Shown piece by piece: positions 43,603 to 51,373 of a stretch of DNA of 64,000 nucleotides. The position numbers were made by a program, and so were the translations under genes. The notes below the pieces were generated by a model that saw only the letters and a program-made list of their open reading frames with translations, was not told the origin of the DNA and ran no database searches. The DNA lies in the NCBI GenBank assembly GCA_964466315.1, contig CAYXNS010000005.1, forward strand, positions 19,411 to 83,410, written 5' to 3'. The number at the start of each line of letters is the position of its first letter. Position 1 is the first letter of the stretch. The DNA comes from SMWC01 sp964466315. Its GTDB lineage: Bacteria; Pseudomonadota; Gammaproteobacteria; Steroidobacterales; Rariloculaceae.

Positions 43603-44214
43603 ATGTCTTTTATCCTCGACGCACTGAGAAAGTCGGAGAACGAACGCCAGCAGAGCTCAGTTCCGAGGATAAGCGACGTACCGGCCGTCGTACAGAGCAC
43701 GCGCATCCCGAAATGGATTCTCGGAGTCATCGTAGCGTTATCGGTAGGTGTCTTACTTCTCGGTTGGGCCTGGTGGCAAAGTACGAGCATCAGCGACGCC
43801 GACGTTACGACTGCCCGTCCAGCCGGGGTGCTACCGCGAACGACAACCGAGTCACCCGCGGCGACCTCCGATGACGTAAGGAATCTGGCCCAGGAGCCCG
43901 CGACCGCCGAGACGGCGCCGTTATCTTCGTCTCCAGCGCCCGTCGCAGTTGCCCAACCCGAGCCCGAGACTCCCACGATCATCGTCGCTGCACCGACAAT
44001 GATGGAACTGCTCGCGACGGGTACCATGCTGCCGGACTTAACTCTCGAGTTACACGTCTACAGCGGTACCCCGGCTCAGCGACTCGTCAGAATCAATTCG
44101 GCCAGCTACCGGGAAGGGGACGTGCTGAGCGATGGTCCGCGCGTCGTGTCGATTACACCTGAGGGTGTCATCCTCGATCACGGTGGCCAGAACTTTCTAC
44201 TCTCGGCCGAGTAA
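43603..44214 (+). CDS. gspB: General secretion pathway protein B
   Basis: A 203-residue protein beginning with the family signature MSFILDALRKSENERQQ. One helix (about 44-66) follows. A Pro/Ala/Thr-rich linker (about 70-130) precedes the C-terminal GspB domain (about 145-203; LELHVYSGTPAQRLVRINSA, YREGDVLSDGP, VSITPEGVILDH). It works with GspA/ExeA to assemble the type II secretion secretin through peptidoglycan. It follows gspA after one base. No other gsp genes lie in the window. Confidence 0.92.
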   Translation: MSFILDALRKSENERQQSSVPRISDVPAVVQSTRIPKWILGVIVALSVGVLLLGWAWWQSTSISDADVTTARPAGVLPRTTTESPAATSDDVRNLAQEPATAETAPLSSSPAPVAVAQPEPETPTIIVAAPTMMELLATGTMLPDLTLELHVYSGTPAQRLVRINSASYREGDVLSDGPRVVSITPEGVILDHGGQNFLLSAE

Positions 44215-44244
44215 CCCGTATCACCCGGTTCGCAGCCTAGCCAA

Positions 44245-44922
44245 TTACCCGCCCTCATCCTCGACGGCCTCGATAAGCTCGGCGCCTTCGTTACTAGGGT
44301 TGTTGACGATTCGGCGAACCTGCCGAATCTCGAGTCTGTCTTCCGGCGCAGGCTTGAGTAGATTGAGACACTCGTCCGCCGGCGTCGTGGCCGTCAGCCA
44401 GAGTGCTTGGCCCTCGTCTCCCAACAGTACGGGCATGCGCTGATGAACGCGGTCGAGCGACGCATTGGCGGCCGTCGTGATAATTACACAAGACTCGAGG
44501 ACGCCGTCTTCGCCGTCGCGCCACTGCTCCCATAGTCCAGCGAGCGCCAGACACTCGCCACCTCGGGGACTAATGAAGAACGGAAATTTTCCGGCCGGCG
44601 TCTCGCTCCACTCGTAAAACCCGCTCGCGAGCACGAGACAGCGGCGCCGAGAGAACGCCTGCCTGAAAGCCGGCTTCTCGGCAACCGTTTCCGCCCGGGC
44701 ATTGATCAAGCGATTACCGATACTCGGATCCTTAGCCCAATGCGGCACGAGGCCCCAGCGTAAGAGATCGAGACTGCGAAGCCCCTCGCTATCTGCGCGG
44801 ATAGCCGCTACGGGCTGTGTCGGCGCAATGTTGTAGCGGGGATCGAGCGCTGGTGGATCGTTTACGCCGAACTGGCTGACGATGTCCGCCAGTGGCGTGA
44901 ACATGGCGAAACGGCCACACAT
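44245..44922 (-). CDS. SOS response-associated peptidase-fold protein (SRAP, YedK/HMCES family)
   Basis: A 225-residue SRAP domain protein. Cys2 (MCGRFAMF) becomes N-terminal after Met removal and forms the DNA cross-link at abasic sites. Conserved partners are seen: the Asn/Arg/Glu group in INARAETVAEKPAFRQAF, Glu in ASGFYEW, and His in RVHQRMPVLLG. It protects abasic sites in single-stranded DNA in the cytoplasm. Length matches E. coli YedK (222). It lies two bases after the stop-side of the YadH-like permease gene on the same strand. Confidence 0.93.
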   Translation of the reverse strand: MCGRFAMFTPLADIVSQFGVNDPPALDPRYNIAPTQPVAAIRADSEGLRSLDLLRWGLVPHWAKDPSIGNRLINARAETVAEKPAFRQAFSRRRCLVLASGFYEWSETPAGKFPFFISPRGGECLALAGLWEQWRDGEDGVLESCVIITTAANASLDRVHQRMPVLLGDEGQALWLTATTPADECLNLLKPAPEDRLEIRQVRRIVNNPSNEGAELIEAVEDEGG

Positions 44923-44923
44923 G

Positions 44924-45757
44924 TCACGTCCGGGTGCCCGTTCCGCGATGGAGCAGGAAAAGCACGATCGCGTACAGGCCTAAGAGGGCAATGCCGATAA
45001 TCGCGTAAGCCGTGCCGATCGGAATATCCGAGGAACCGAGCATTCCATAGCGAAACGCGTTGACCATGTAGAGGATCGGATTGAGCCGCGCGATGGCCTG
45101 CCAGGTCGGCGAGAGCAGAGAGATGGAAAAGAACACGCCACCGAGGTAGGTCAACGGTGTCAACACAAATGTCGGAACGACGGTGATCTCATCAAAGTTC
45201 TTCGCAAATATCGCATTCAGCAGTCCGGCCAACGAAAACACCATGGATGTCAGGATGACGACCGAGACCGTTATAAACGGGTGGACCACGTTGAGATCGG
45301 TAAACATCAGCGCTACGGTCGTAACGAGCGCCGCAACGGCGAGGCCCCTAACGACGCCGCCGATTACGTAACCCGTGACGATGGTTGGGAACACCAGCGG
45401 CGACACCAGCATCTCTTCCAGATGACGGTGAAGCTTCCCGGAGAAGAACGACGAGACTACGTTGCCGAAGGAATTGGTAATCACCGCCATCATGATCAAA
45501 CCGGGCGCGATGAACGTCATGTAAGGAACACCGTCCATTTCGCCGATCCGCCGGCCGATCAGGCTACCGAAAATGATGAAATAGAGCGTCATCGTGATGG
45601 CGGGAGGCACTATCGTCTGCACCCAGATCCGCATGACGCGCCGGACTTCGCGACGCACTATGGTACCGAAGCCGACCAGATTGACCCGCAACAGATTCGG
45701 GTCGCGATCGTCGCCGAAGCCCAGGGTCGTCGTGGGGAGAGACTCGTTCGCTGCCAT
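44924..45757 (-). CDS. ABC-2 type permease, YadH-like
   Basis: A 277-residue membrane protein with six hydrophobic segments. It has the ABC-2 pattern: IWVQTIVPPAITMTLYFIIFGSLIG, the MTFIAPGLIMMAVI stretch, FSGKLHRHLEEMLVSPLVF, and PLTYLGGVFFSISLLSPTWQ. E. coli YadH (256) is the closest type. Together with the ATPase YadG-like subunit it forms an exporter; the substrate is unknown. The ATG overlaps the ATPase stop by one base, so the genes form one unit. Confidence 0.9.
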   Translation of the reverse strand: MAANESLPTTTLGFGDDRDPNLLRVNLVGFGTIVRREVRRVMRIWVQTIVPPAITMTLYFIIFGSLIGRRIGEMDGVPYMTFIAPGLIMMAVITNSFGNVVSSFFSGKLHRHLEEMLVSPLVFPTIVTGYVIGGVVRGLAVAALVTTVALMFTDLNVVHPFITVSVVILTSMVFSLAGLLNAIFAKNFDEITVVPTFVLTPLTYLGGVFFSISLLSPTWQAIARLNPILYMVNAFRYGMLGSSDIPIGTAYAIIGIALLGLYAIVLFLLHRGTGTRT

Positions 45758-46686
45758 TACGCAGATTGCTCCTGCGTCTTCTGCGTCACGAGGCCCATAA
45801 AGAGTTCTTCCAATCGATTGCTCTTGGTTCGCATACTCGAGACGTGCAGTCCGTGCACCGACAGTGTACCGAAGAGAGCGTTCAAATCCTGCTCGCTGGA
45901 CACTTCCACCTCGATCTCGTGTTCGTTTCGCAACCGCACTTCGTAGCCGTCGAGTTTGGGTGCCTCGCTCAGTGGTTGCTGCAGTGTGAGAACGAATATC
46001 TCCCGCTGTAATTTGTTCACGACATTGACCATCGTGTCGTTCTCGATGATTCGCCCATCATCGATGATCGCGATATTCCTGCAGAGGCTCTCGGCCTCTT
46101 CGAGATAGTGTGTCGTCAAGATGATCGTCATGCCGAGATCGTTGATGTCACGCATGAGTTGCCACATGGAGCGGCGGATTTCGATATCGACGCCCGCCGT
46201 GGGCTCATCCAGCATCAGGAGCCTTGGCTCATGCACGAGCGAGCGCGCGATCATGAGCCGGCGCTTCATCCCTCCTGAGAGTGTCCGCGCGATATCGTCA
46301 CGCCGGTCCCAGAGGTGCAGTGCCTTCAGGTATTTCTCTGCACGGGTTTTAGCGATCCGTCGCGGCACACCATAGTAACCAGCCTGATTGGTCAAAATGG
46401 TTGCGCAAGTCTCGAACACGTTGACGTTGATCTCCTGCGGAACCACCCCGATACAGGCCTTGGCCGCCTCCGGGTAGCGATCAATATCGTGGCCGAACAC
46501 GCTGATCTCGCCGCCTGTTTTGTTGACCAGAGATGTGATGATGCCGATCGCCGTCGTCTTTCCGGCACCATTCGGCCCGAGCAACGCGAAGAAGTCGCCT
46601 TCTTCCACAGTCAGGTCGATGCCTTTGAGCGCCTCCAGGCCGTTGGAGTAGACCTTGCGAAGTTCATTGATGACGAGTGCGTCCAG
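45757..46686 (-). CDS. ABC exporter ATP-binding protein, YadG-like, probable CTG start
   Basis: The conserved N-terminus of this family is encoded by 26 codons upstream of the first GTG (46608): LDALVINELRKVYSNGLEAL then KGIDLT. No ATG/GTG/TTG lies in that part. A CTG at 46686 has GGAGGG seven bases upstream, so I use it; the protein has 309 residues. Walker A GPNGAGKTT, signature LSGGMKRRLMIARSL, Walker B LLMLDEPTAGVD and H-loop TTHYLEEAE are intact. It pairs with the YadH-like permease. Loss of an ATG by sequencing error is the alternative. Confidence 0.85.
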   Translation of the reverse strand: MDALVINELRKVYSNGLEALKGIDLTVEEGDFFALLGPNGAGKTTAIGIITSLVNKTGGEISVFGHDIDRYPEAAKACIGVVPQEINVNVFETCATILTNQAGYYGVPRRIAKTRAEKYLKALHLWDRRDDIARTLSGGMKRRLMIARSLVHEPRLLMLDEPTAGVDIEIRRSMWQLMRDINDLGMTIILTTHYLEEAESLCRNIAIIDDGRIIENDTMVNVVNKLQREIFVLTLQQPLSEAPKLDGYEVRLRNEHEIEVEVSSEQDLNALFGTLSVHGLHVSSMRTKSNRLEELFMGLVTQKTQEQSA

Positions 46687-46800
46687 TGGAACGGCCCTCC
46701 ATGCCGCGCGTCGGGATGTCGCATTAAAAGGCGCTCTATTCTACTCAAAACACAGAGCCACCCACGGTGAATATCGCTAAGACAGCGGCGTGACGGGCGT

Positions 46801-46857
46801 GAAAAAAGGCGCGGAAGAAGGGGCCGTGTCCCGTTTTTGCGCCCCTCTTTTGTAGCC
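46801..46857. repeat. Degenerate copy of the dispersed GGGGCC...TCCC repeat
   Basis: The stretch contains A-tract, GGCGC, GGGGCCGTGTCCCG, T-tract and GCGCCCCTCTTTT. The outer GGCGC and GCGCC-type segments can pair. It lies next to the stop of the FlhD-like gene and may terminate it. Confidence 0.5.
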
Positions 46858-46860
46858 CGT

Positions 46861-47466
46861 CTATTTATTGACGACGTCGCCTACAAAGGATGCAGAGACA
46901 GGGCTCGCCGTACCGGGCGGAGTTCCGCGTCGGGATGCAGGGCGATGAGCCGCAGGGCGCGCGGCATCTCGGAATCCGTACGTCTGATCAGACGTCGCCC
47001 AGAGCGACTGTGCGCGAGGGAACGCACAGTGCAACAGGCCGGGGGCCGCTGCCATGAGCGGCAACTCGGAGAGGGGAATGGTGCGCAGGCGGCGGGTCGC
47101 AGCGACCGAGAGTCTGAGAAACATGCGGGCCTGAAAATCACGCTGCCGGCTCATATTCCACGCGCTGTGCAGTACGGTCAGTGAAAGTGCCTGGCGACTG
47201 TGGTCCAGAGCACCACGCGGATGTTGTCGCTGCTCGCGTGCGGCAGTGATGTTATCCAGATCGAGAATGAACAGCGACCGTGGAAACGCGGCCATTGCTT
47301 CGAGCGTGGCCGACGAATGCTCGCGCAATCTCTTCACGATGCTGGCGGGCAGGCCCAGGCAATCGCCGCCCTCTCGCGCACACGATCTCAGGTAGAGCAG
47401 GAAGAGCAGATTCAGTTCCTGAATCTCCTCAAGTTCGGCCGAATCGGGTGCCTCGTAAAACATCAA
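46861..47466 (-). CDS. FlhD-like protein with two tandem FlhD-type repeats
   Basis: A 201-residue protein with no exact family known to me. Residues 14-70 (EIQELNLLFLLYLR...LGLPASIVKRLREH...LEAMAAFPRSLFIL) resemble the FlhD fold of the flagellar master regulator. Residues 91-149 (ALSLTVLHSAWN...LRLSVAATRRLRTIPLSELPLMAAAPGLLHCAF) repeat it, so one chain may mimic an FlhD dimer. A Pro/Arg-rich tail (about 160-201) ends it. The divergent neighbour encodes an FlhC-like zinc protein, which supports a regulatory pair. No flagellar genes are in the window. Confidence is moderate because the match is by pattern only. Confidence 0.6.
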   Translation of the reverse strand: MMFYEAPDSAELEEIQELNLLFLLYLRSCAREGGDCLGLPASIVKRLREHSSATLEAMAAFPRSLFILDLDNITAAREQRQHPRGALDHSRQALSLTVLHSAWNMSRQRDFQARMFLRLSVAATRRLRTIPLSELPLMAAAPGLLHCAFPRAQSLWATSDQTYGFRDAARPAAHRPASRRGTPPGTASPVSASFVGDVVNK

Positions 47467-47491
47467 TCAGGATCCATTTTGGCTTAGAATT

Positions 47492-47523
47492 ACCATATAT
47501 GGTCCTATAATACCATATATAGC
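47492..47523. promoter_or_regulatory. Paired ACCATATATGGT-type sites in the divergent FlhD-like/FlhC-like region
   Basis: A perfect palindrome ACCATATATGGT (47492-47503) is followed 20 bases later (start to start) by ACCATATATAGC (47512-47523). TATAAT (47506-47511) lies between them and could be a -10 box for the plus-strand gene. The sites are likely operators that govern one or both divergent genes. Confidence 0.55.
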
Positions 47524-47557
47524 AAATATAGGCTTAGTTGCAGAATCTGGCCGATTC

Positions 47558-48166
47558 GTGAATAAAGCCAAAAAAAAGGCCCCAGTGAGAGCGGCAGATA
47601 ACCGATATCGAGGCGAACGCGCTCGTTTCGAACTCGCCATGCACATGATCCAGCGCGAGGCTCGGACCGGAACAATTCGCTACTTCACGGGTTTGAGTGA
47701 CGATCGAATTCGCAAGCTCTATACGAGCTATTTCAAGTACGACGACTCGGCTTCGGTCAAGCGCCGTCGCAGTAAGTCACCGACTCAAATTGCACCATTG
47801 ATTCAGACACCCGAACGCACGCTGGAATCGGGCGTCTTCGTGAGTCTACTGCGTGCGAACGGTTTAACCGGCGACGACGAGACGCCTGCACCCGTATTGC
47901 GGGGCAATGTAGATCTCGGGCATCGATTCTGCCAATGTTACGAGACACATCTACTCGTCGTGCCCGATCCCGTGCTGTCTTTCGAATGGGGCTGGAATTT
48001 GTTACTGGGTATTCGTCGAGGAGACGAATTAGGCATCATGCGTTGCGAGGACTGTTCCATGAGCTATGTCTACGACCTCCTGGCGCTACCCCGTAGCGCT
48101 TGCCCAGCCTGCCTCTCGCTGCACGTCCCACGGTACGACGACAGTTTCTCCTCATCCATGGCCTGA
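47558..48166 (+). CDS. FlhC-like zinc transcriptional regulator
   Basis: A 202-residue protein starting at GTG 47558. The N-terminus is basic (KAKKKAPVRAADNRYRGERARFE). A helical region with GTIRYFTGLSDDRIRKLYTSYF (about 38-60) resembles an FlhC DNA-binding part. The C-terminal domain has a four-Cys site: C163, C166, C182, C185 (CEDC-x15-CPAC), as in the zinc centre of FlhC. FlhC normally acts with FlhD; the divergent FlhD-like gene fits this. Its target genes are unknown and no flagellar genes are near. Confidence 0.65.
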   Translation: MNKAKKKAPVRAADNRYRGERARFELAMHMIQREARTGTIRYFTGLSDDRIRKLYTSYFKYDDSASVKRRRSKSPTQIAPLIQTPERTLESGVFVSLLRANGLTGDDETPAPVLRGNVDLGHRFCQCYETHLLVVPDPVLSFEWGWNLLLGIRRGDELGIMRCEDCSMSYVYDLLALPRSACPACLSLHVPRYDDSFSSSMA

Positions 48167-48171
48167 TTTCC

Positions 48172-48918
48172 ATGTGCCTGGCTGCTTTCTCGCTCCACGC
48201 TTCGGCGGAGTACTCCTTCGTGTTCGCGGCGAATCGTGACGAGTTGCACGAGCGACCTACAGCGCCCGCGGGTTGGTGGGACGATCATGACGGCATCCTC
48301 GGCGGCCGAGACCTCGTCGCCGGTGGAAGCTGGCTCGCCATAGATCGCAGCGGGCGACTCGCGGCGGTCACGAATTTTCGCGAAGAGGCCAAAGCGGATT
48401 ATCCGCTCTCGCGCGGCCGCCTCGTGCAGGACTATCTGACCTTTTCCGGCGCCCCGAGAGACTATCTCGAGACCGTGAGAGCGAATGAACACGATTATGG
48501 CCCCTTCAATCTCGTGATCTTCGATGGGCGCAAGCTCTATTACGCGAGTAACCGCTCGTCGGGATACGAACTCGATCCCGGGATCTATGCAATCAGCAAT
48601 ACGCACTTCGATACGCGGTGGCCGAAAGTTACCCATGCGCGGGCACAACTCTCCGCCTGTCTGGGCGGAGACGACGCGAACGACTGTCTGTTCGGCTTGC
48701 TCGCGGACGAAACGCTGCACGGCGACCAACCCACGACGCCCGATCGTACGACTCGGCTCATGTCGACGGTCTTCATAAAGGATGCGCTTTACGGCACGCG
48801 TTCTTCTACTGTCGTCTCGTTATCGCGAGACGGGAAGTTATTCTTTAGTGAGCGCCGTTTCGGAGCCGGAGGCATCAAGCTCGGCGAGAGCTCGGAGAAG
48901 TTCGAGATCCTGCCCTAG
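48172..48918 (+). CDS. NRDE family protein (TANGO2-like)
   Basis: The ATG at 48172 begins MCLAAFSLHASAEYSFVFAANRDE, the standard NRDE start with Cys2, which may be an N-terminal nucleophile after Met removal; longer upstream frames overlap the FlhC-like gene. The family motifs are AANRDELHERPT, GGRDLVAGGSWLAID, LAAVTNFRE and YASNR. The chain has 248 residues, the usual length. The start is six bases after the FlhC-like stop, so co-transcription is possible. The biochemical role of NRDE proteins is not established in bacteria; heme handling has been proposed for relatives. Confidence 0.88.
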   Translation: MCLAAFSLHASAEYSFVFAANRDELHERPTAPAGWWDDHDGILGGRDLVAGGSWLAIDRSGRLAAVTNFREEAKADYPLSRGRLVQDYLTFSGAPRDYLETVRANEHDYGPFNLVIFDGRKLYYASNRSSGYELDPGIYAISNTHFDTRWPKVTHARAQLSACLGGDDANDCLFGLLADETLHGDQPTTPDRTTRLMSTVFIKDALYGTRSSTVVSLSRDGKLFFSERRFGAGGIKLGESSEKFEILP

Positions 48919-48951
48919 CGGCGGCGGCGAAGAAGGGGGGCCGTTTATGGG

Positions 48952-49614
48952 TCAAGCAAGGCGAGCACGCAACCAGCGATTGATGTCGGCGATTTCCACG
49001 GGACAAACGGCATGAGCCATCGGATAGCTGTGCCAATCGATCTCGTAACCCTGCCGTTGGAGCGTTTCTCGAGCGGCTAGCCCCAGCGTCTCCGGCACGA
49101 CGTTATCCTGCGCGCCATGCGCCATGAACAGCGGAATAGCGGTATTGGCCGGGCTCTTCTCGTCAGCGAGCTTCCAACTCAGCGGCAAGTACGTCGACAA
49201 AGCGAGCACACCGCCCAAACGCTCCGGGTAGCGCAATGCGATGTGTAATGCGATCCCGCCGCCCTGGGAGAACCCCGCGACGACGATTCGCCGAGCGCCG
49301 ATACCGCGCTTGACTTCCGCGTCGATGAGCGCCGCAACGGCCGCGGAACTCGCATAGATGCCGGCTTCGTCCTCGAGATCGGTGCGCTCCAGCGACAGGA
49401 TGTCGTACCACGCGCGCATGCGCGCACCCAGGTTGATCGTCACGGGCCGGACAGGCGCGTGCGGAAAGATGAAGCGCGTGGCGCAGGGCAGATCGAGTTC
49501 GGGCACGAGGGGCGCGAAATCGTGCCCATCCGCGCCTAAACCGTGCAACCAGATTACGGCAGCATCGGGCGCCTCGCCGGTCGCAATCTCCAGGGCTTCT
49601 AGCGTTTCGGTCAT
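48952..49614 (-). CDS. Carboxylesterase/phospholipase, alpha/beta hydrolase (Abhydrolase_2)
   Basis: A 220-residue serine hydrolase. The ATG at 49614 is preferred, with AGGA five bases before it; an ATG at 49626 is possible. Motifs are IWLHGLGADGHDF (oxyanion region), nucleophile elbow GFSQGG (about 113-118), Asp in GAQDNVVPE and His in YPMAHAVCPVE. The sequence is of the group of small bacterial carboxylesterases that hydrolyse short acyl esters. It is divergent from argR, with a palindrome between them. Confidence 0.9.
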   Translation of the reverse strand: MTETLEALEIATGEAPDAAVIWLHGLGADGHDFAPLVPELDLPCATRFIFPHAPVRPVTINLGARMRAWYDILSLERTDLEDEAGIYASSAAVAALIDAEVKRGIGARRIVVAGFSQGGGIALHIALRYPERLGGVLALSTYLPLSWKLADEKSPANTAIPLFMAHGAQDNVVPETLGLAARETLQRQGYEIDWHSYPMAHAVCPVEIADINRWLRARLA

Positions 49615-49649
49615 CGTCGTCCTCATCGTGTACGGGATCCTTGCAAAAT

Positions 49650-49677
49650 TTGCGCATAAGCATTAATGTATGCGCAA
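49650..49677. promoter_or_regulatory. Palindrome before argR, candidate ArgR operator
   Basis: Nine-base arms TTGCGCATA (49650-49658) and TATGCGCAA (49669-49677) enclose ten A/T-rich bases. It sits between the divergent esterase and argR, and covers the first possible ATG of argR (49670), which is therefore unlikely to be the start. Autorepression by ArgR is the likely role, though the core differs from the E. coli ARG box. Confidence 0.55.
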
Positions 49678-49702
49678 GTTTATTCACGAAGGTCCTGAGA
49701 TC

Positions 49703-50167
49703 ATGCCCAGCGCCGCCGCTCAGCAGCAAGCCCGCCGCCGTGCCATCGCCGAACTCTTGAAGAACAACACCATCATTCGCCAGACGGAGTTGGTGCAGCT
49801 GCTCCGTGGCGAGGGGTATGACGCAACACAGTCCAGCGTCAGCCGGGACCTCAAGGACATGGGCGCCGCCAAGCTCAACTCGGGCTACAGCTTGCCCGAA
49901 CGGCACAATGGCGACAACGAGCAGCGACTCCAGGCGGTCGCCGAGTTCGTTCGCGACATCCGGGCGGCCGGACCGAACATGCTCGTGATAACGACGGCGA
50001 TTGGCGCCGCGCAAAGAGTCGCCCTGACACTGGACCGGATCGACTGGCCCGAGATCGTCGGCACGCTGTCCGGTGACGACACGATTTTCATCGCGACGAC
50101 CGGCGCGGCTCCGCTGCGGCGATTGAGCTCCCGGTTGCGTCAGAAATTAGTTAAGGCGAGGTCATGA
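49703..50167 (+). CDS. argR: Arginine repressor
   Basis: The ATG at 49703 (MPSAAAQQQARRRAIAELL) gives 154 residues, the family length; the ATG at 49670 falls inside a palindrome. The N-terminal winged helix contains IRQTELVQLLRGEGYDATQSSVSRDLKDMGAAKL. The C-terminal hexamer/arginine-binding domain includes VITTAIGAAQRVALTLDRIDWPEIVGTLSGDDTIFI with the GTLSGDDT signature. It represses the arginine genes in response to arginine. It heads the operon, with its stop overlapping argG by four bases; being in the operon implies autoregulation. Confidence 0.93.
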   Translation: MPSAAAQQQARRRAIAELLKNNTIIRQTELVQLLRGEGYDATQSSVSRDLKDMGAAKLNSGYSLPERHNGDNEQRLQAVAEFVRDIRAAGPNMLVITTAIGAAQRVALTLDRIDWPEIVGTLSGDDTIFIATTGAAPLRRLSSRLRQKLVKARS

Positions 50168-51372
50168 GCAATAACGACAACCCCATCATTCTGGCTTTTT
50201 CCGGTGGCCTCGATACCTCGTTCTGCGTGCCGTGGTTGAAGGAGACTTACGGCCGGCCGGTCGTAACCGCGACTGTCAATACGGGCGGACTCGATGCGGT
50301 GGCGACGGAGGCGCTTGCCGACCGCGCCAAACTGCTCGGTGCCGTCGATCACGTCCTCGTCGAGGCGCGAGATGAGTTCTTCGAGCAGGTCCTGAAATTT
50401 CTGATCATGGGTAACGTGCGGCGTGGCCAGCTCTACCCACTCTGTGTCGGGGCCGAGCGCGGCATTCAGGCGCGCTACCTGGCCGAGCTCGCCTCGACAC
50501 GCGGCGCCACCACAGTTGCGCATGGCTGCACGGCGGCCGGCAATGACCAGGTCCGATTCGAGATCATCCTCAAGACGCTCGCACCGGCGCTAGAGATCCT
50601 GGCGCCGGTTCGCGATCACTCGTGGGCGCGCGAGGATCAGCTCGCTTACCTCGCGAAGCACGATCTTCCCGAACCCGCCGCTGGCTCGGCCTACTCGATC
50701 AACCGCGGCCTCTGGGGCATCACGATCGGCGGTACGGAAACCCTCGATTCGCTGGGATCGATCCCCGAATCCGCGTGGGTTCTGAGTGCGGGCGCTTTCG
50801 AGTCGCCTCCAGAGGCCGAGAAGCTCTCGGTCGAGTTCGCAAAGGGCATCCCGATCGCGCTCAACGGTGAGGTGCTCGCGCCCGTCGCACTGATCGAGCG
50901 ACTCGAGGAGCACGGTCAACGATTCGGCATCGGCCGCGGCATTCACCTCGGCGACACCATCCTTGGCACGAAAGGCCGAGTCGCCTTCGAAGCTCCCGCT
51001 GCAGACATACTGCTGACCTGTCATCGCGAGCTGGAGAAGCTCACGCTGAGTGCGTTGCAGCAGCGCATCAAGGAACAAGTGAGCCTGACCTACGGCGATC
51101 TCGTGCACGAAGGCAAACAACTGGATCCAGCATGCCGCGACATCGAGGCGTTACTCACCTCATCGCAAGCCCGTGTCACGGGCACCGTACGCTGCCTGTT
51201 GCGTGCGGGAAACGTCTTTGTGACCGGTATCGAGTCGCCACATTCACTGATGGCTGCGAGTTGCGGCAAATACGGCGAGTCGACGGGCGAATGGACGCCG
51301 GCCGACGCGCTTGGATTCTCGCGGATTCTCTCTCTGCCGGGCACCTTGTACACGCGTGCTGAAGGGGACTGA
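50164..51372 (+). CDS. argG: Argininosuccinate synthase
   Basis: A 402-residue enzyme that joins citrulline and aspartate with ATP. The N-type ATP pyrophosphatase motif SGGLDTS is near residue 14-20. Other landmarks are AHGCTAAGNDQVRFE, PVRDHSWAREDQLAYL, YSINRGLWG, and the C-terminal tetramer segment with AASCGKYGESTGEW. Length is typical. It overlaps argR by four bases and is followed, after one base, by the P-loop gene. A full set of later arginine enzymes (argC, D, F', B, H) is in the same operon. Confidence 0.95.
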   Translation: MSNNDNPIILAFSGGLDTSFCVPWLKETYGRPVVTATVNTGGLDAVATEALADRAKLLGAVDHVLVEARDEFFEQVLKFLIMGNVRRGQLYPLCVGAERGIQARYLAELASTRGATTVAHGCTAAGNDQVRFEIILKTLAPALEILAPVRDHSWAREDQLAYLAKHDLPEPAAGSAYSINRGLWGITIGGTETLDSLGSIPESAWVLSAGAFESPPEAEKLSVEFAKGIPIALNGEVLAPVALIERLEEHGQRFGIGRGIHLGDTILGTKGRVAFEAPAADILLTCHRELEKLTLSALQQRIKEQVSLTYGDLVHEGKQLDPACRDIEALLTSSQARVTGTVRCLLRAGNVFVTGIESPHSLMAASCGKYGESTGEWTPADALGFSRILSLPGTLYTRAEGD

Positions 51373-51373
51373 C

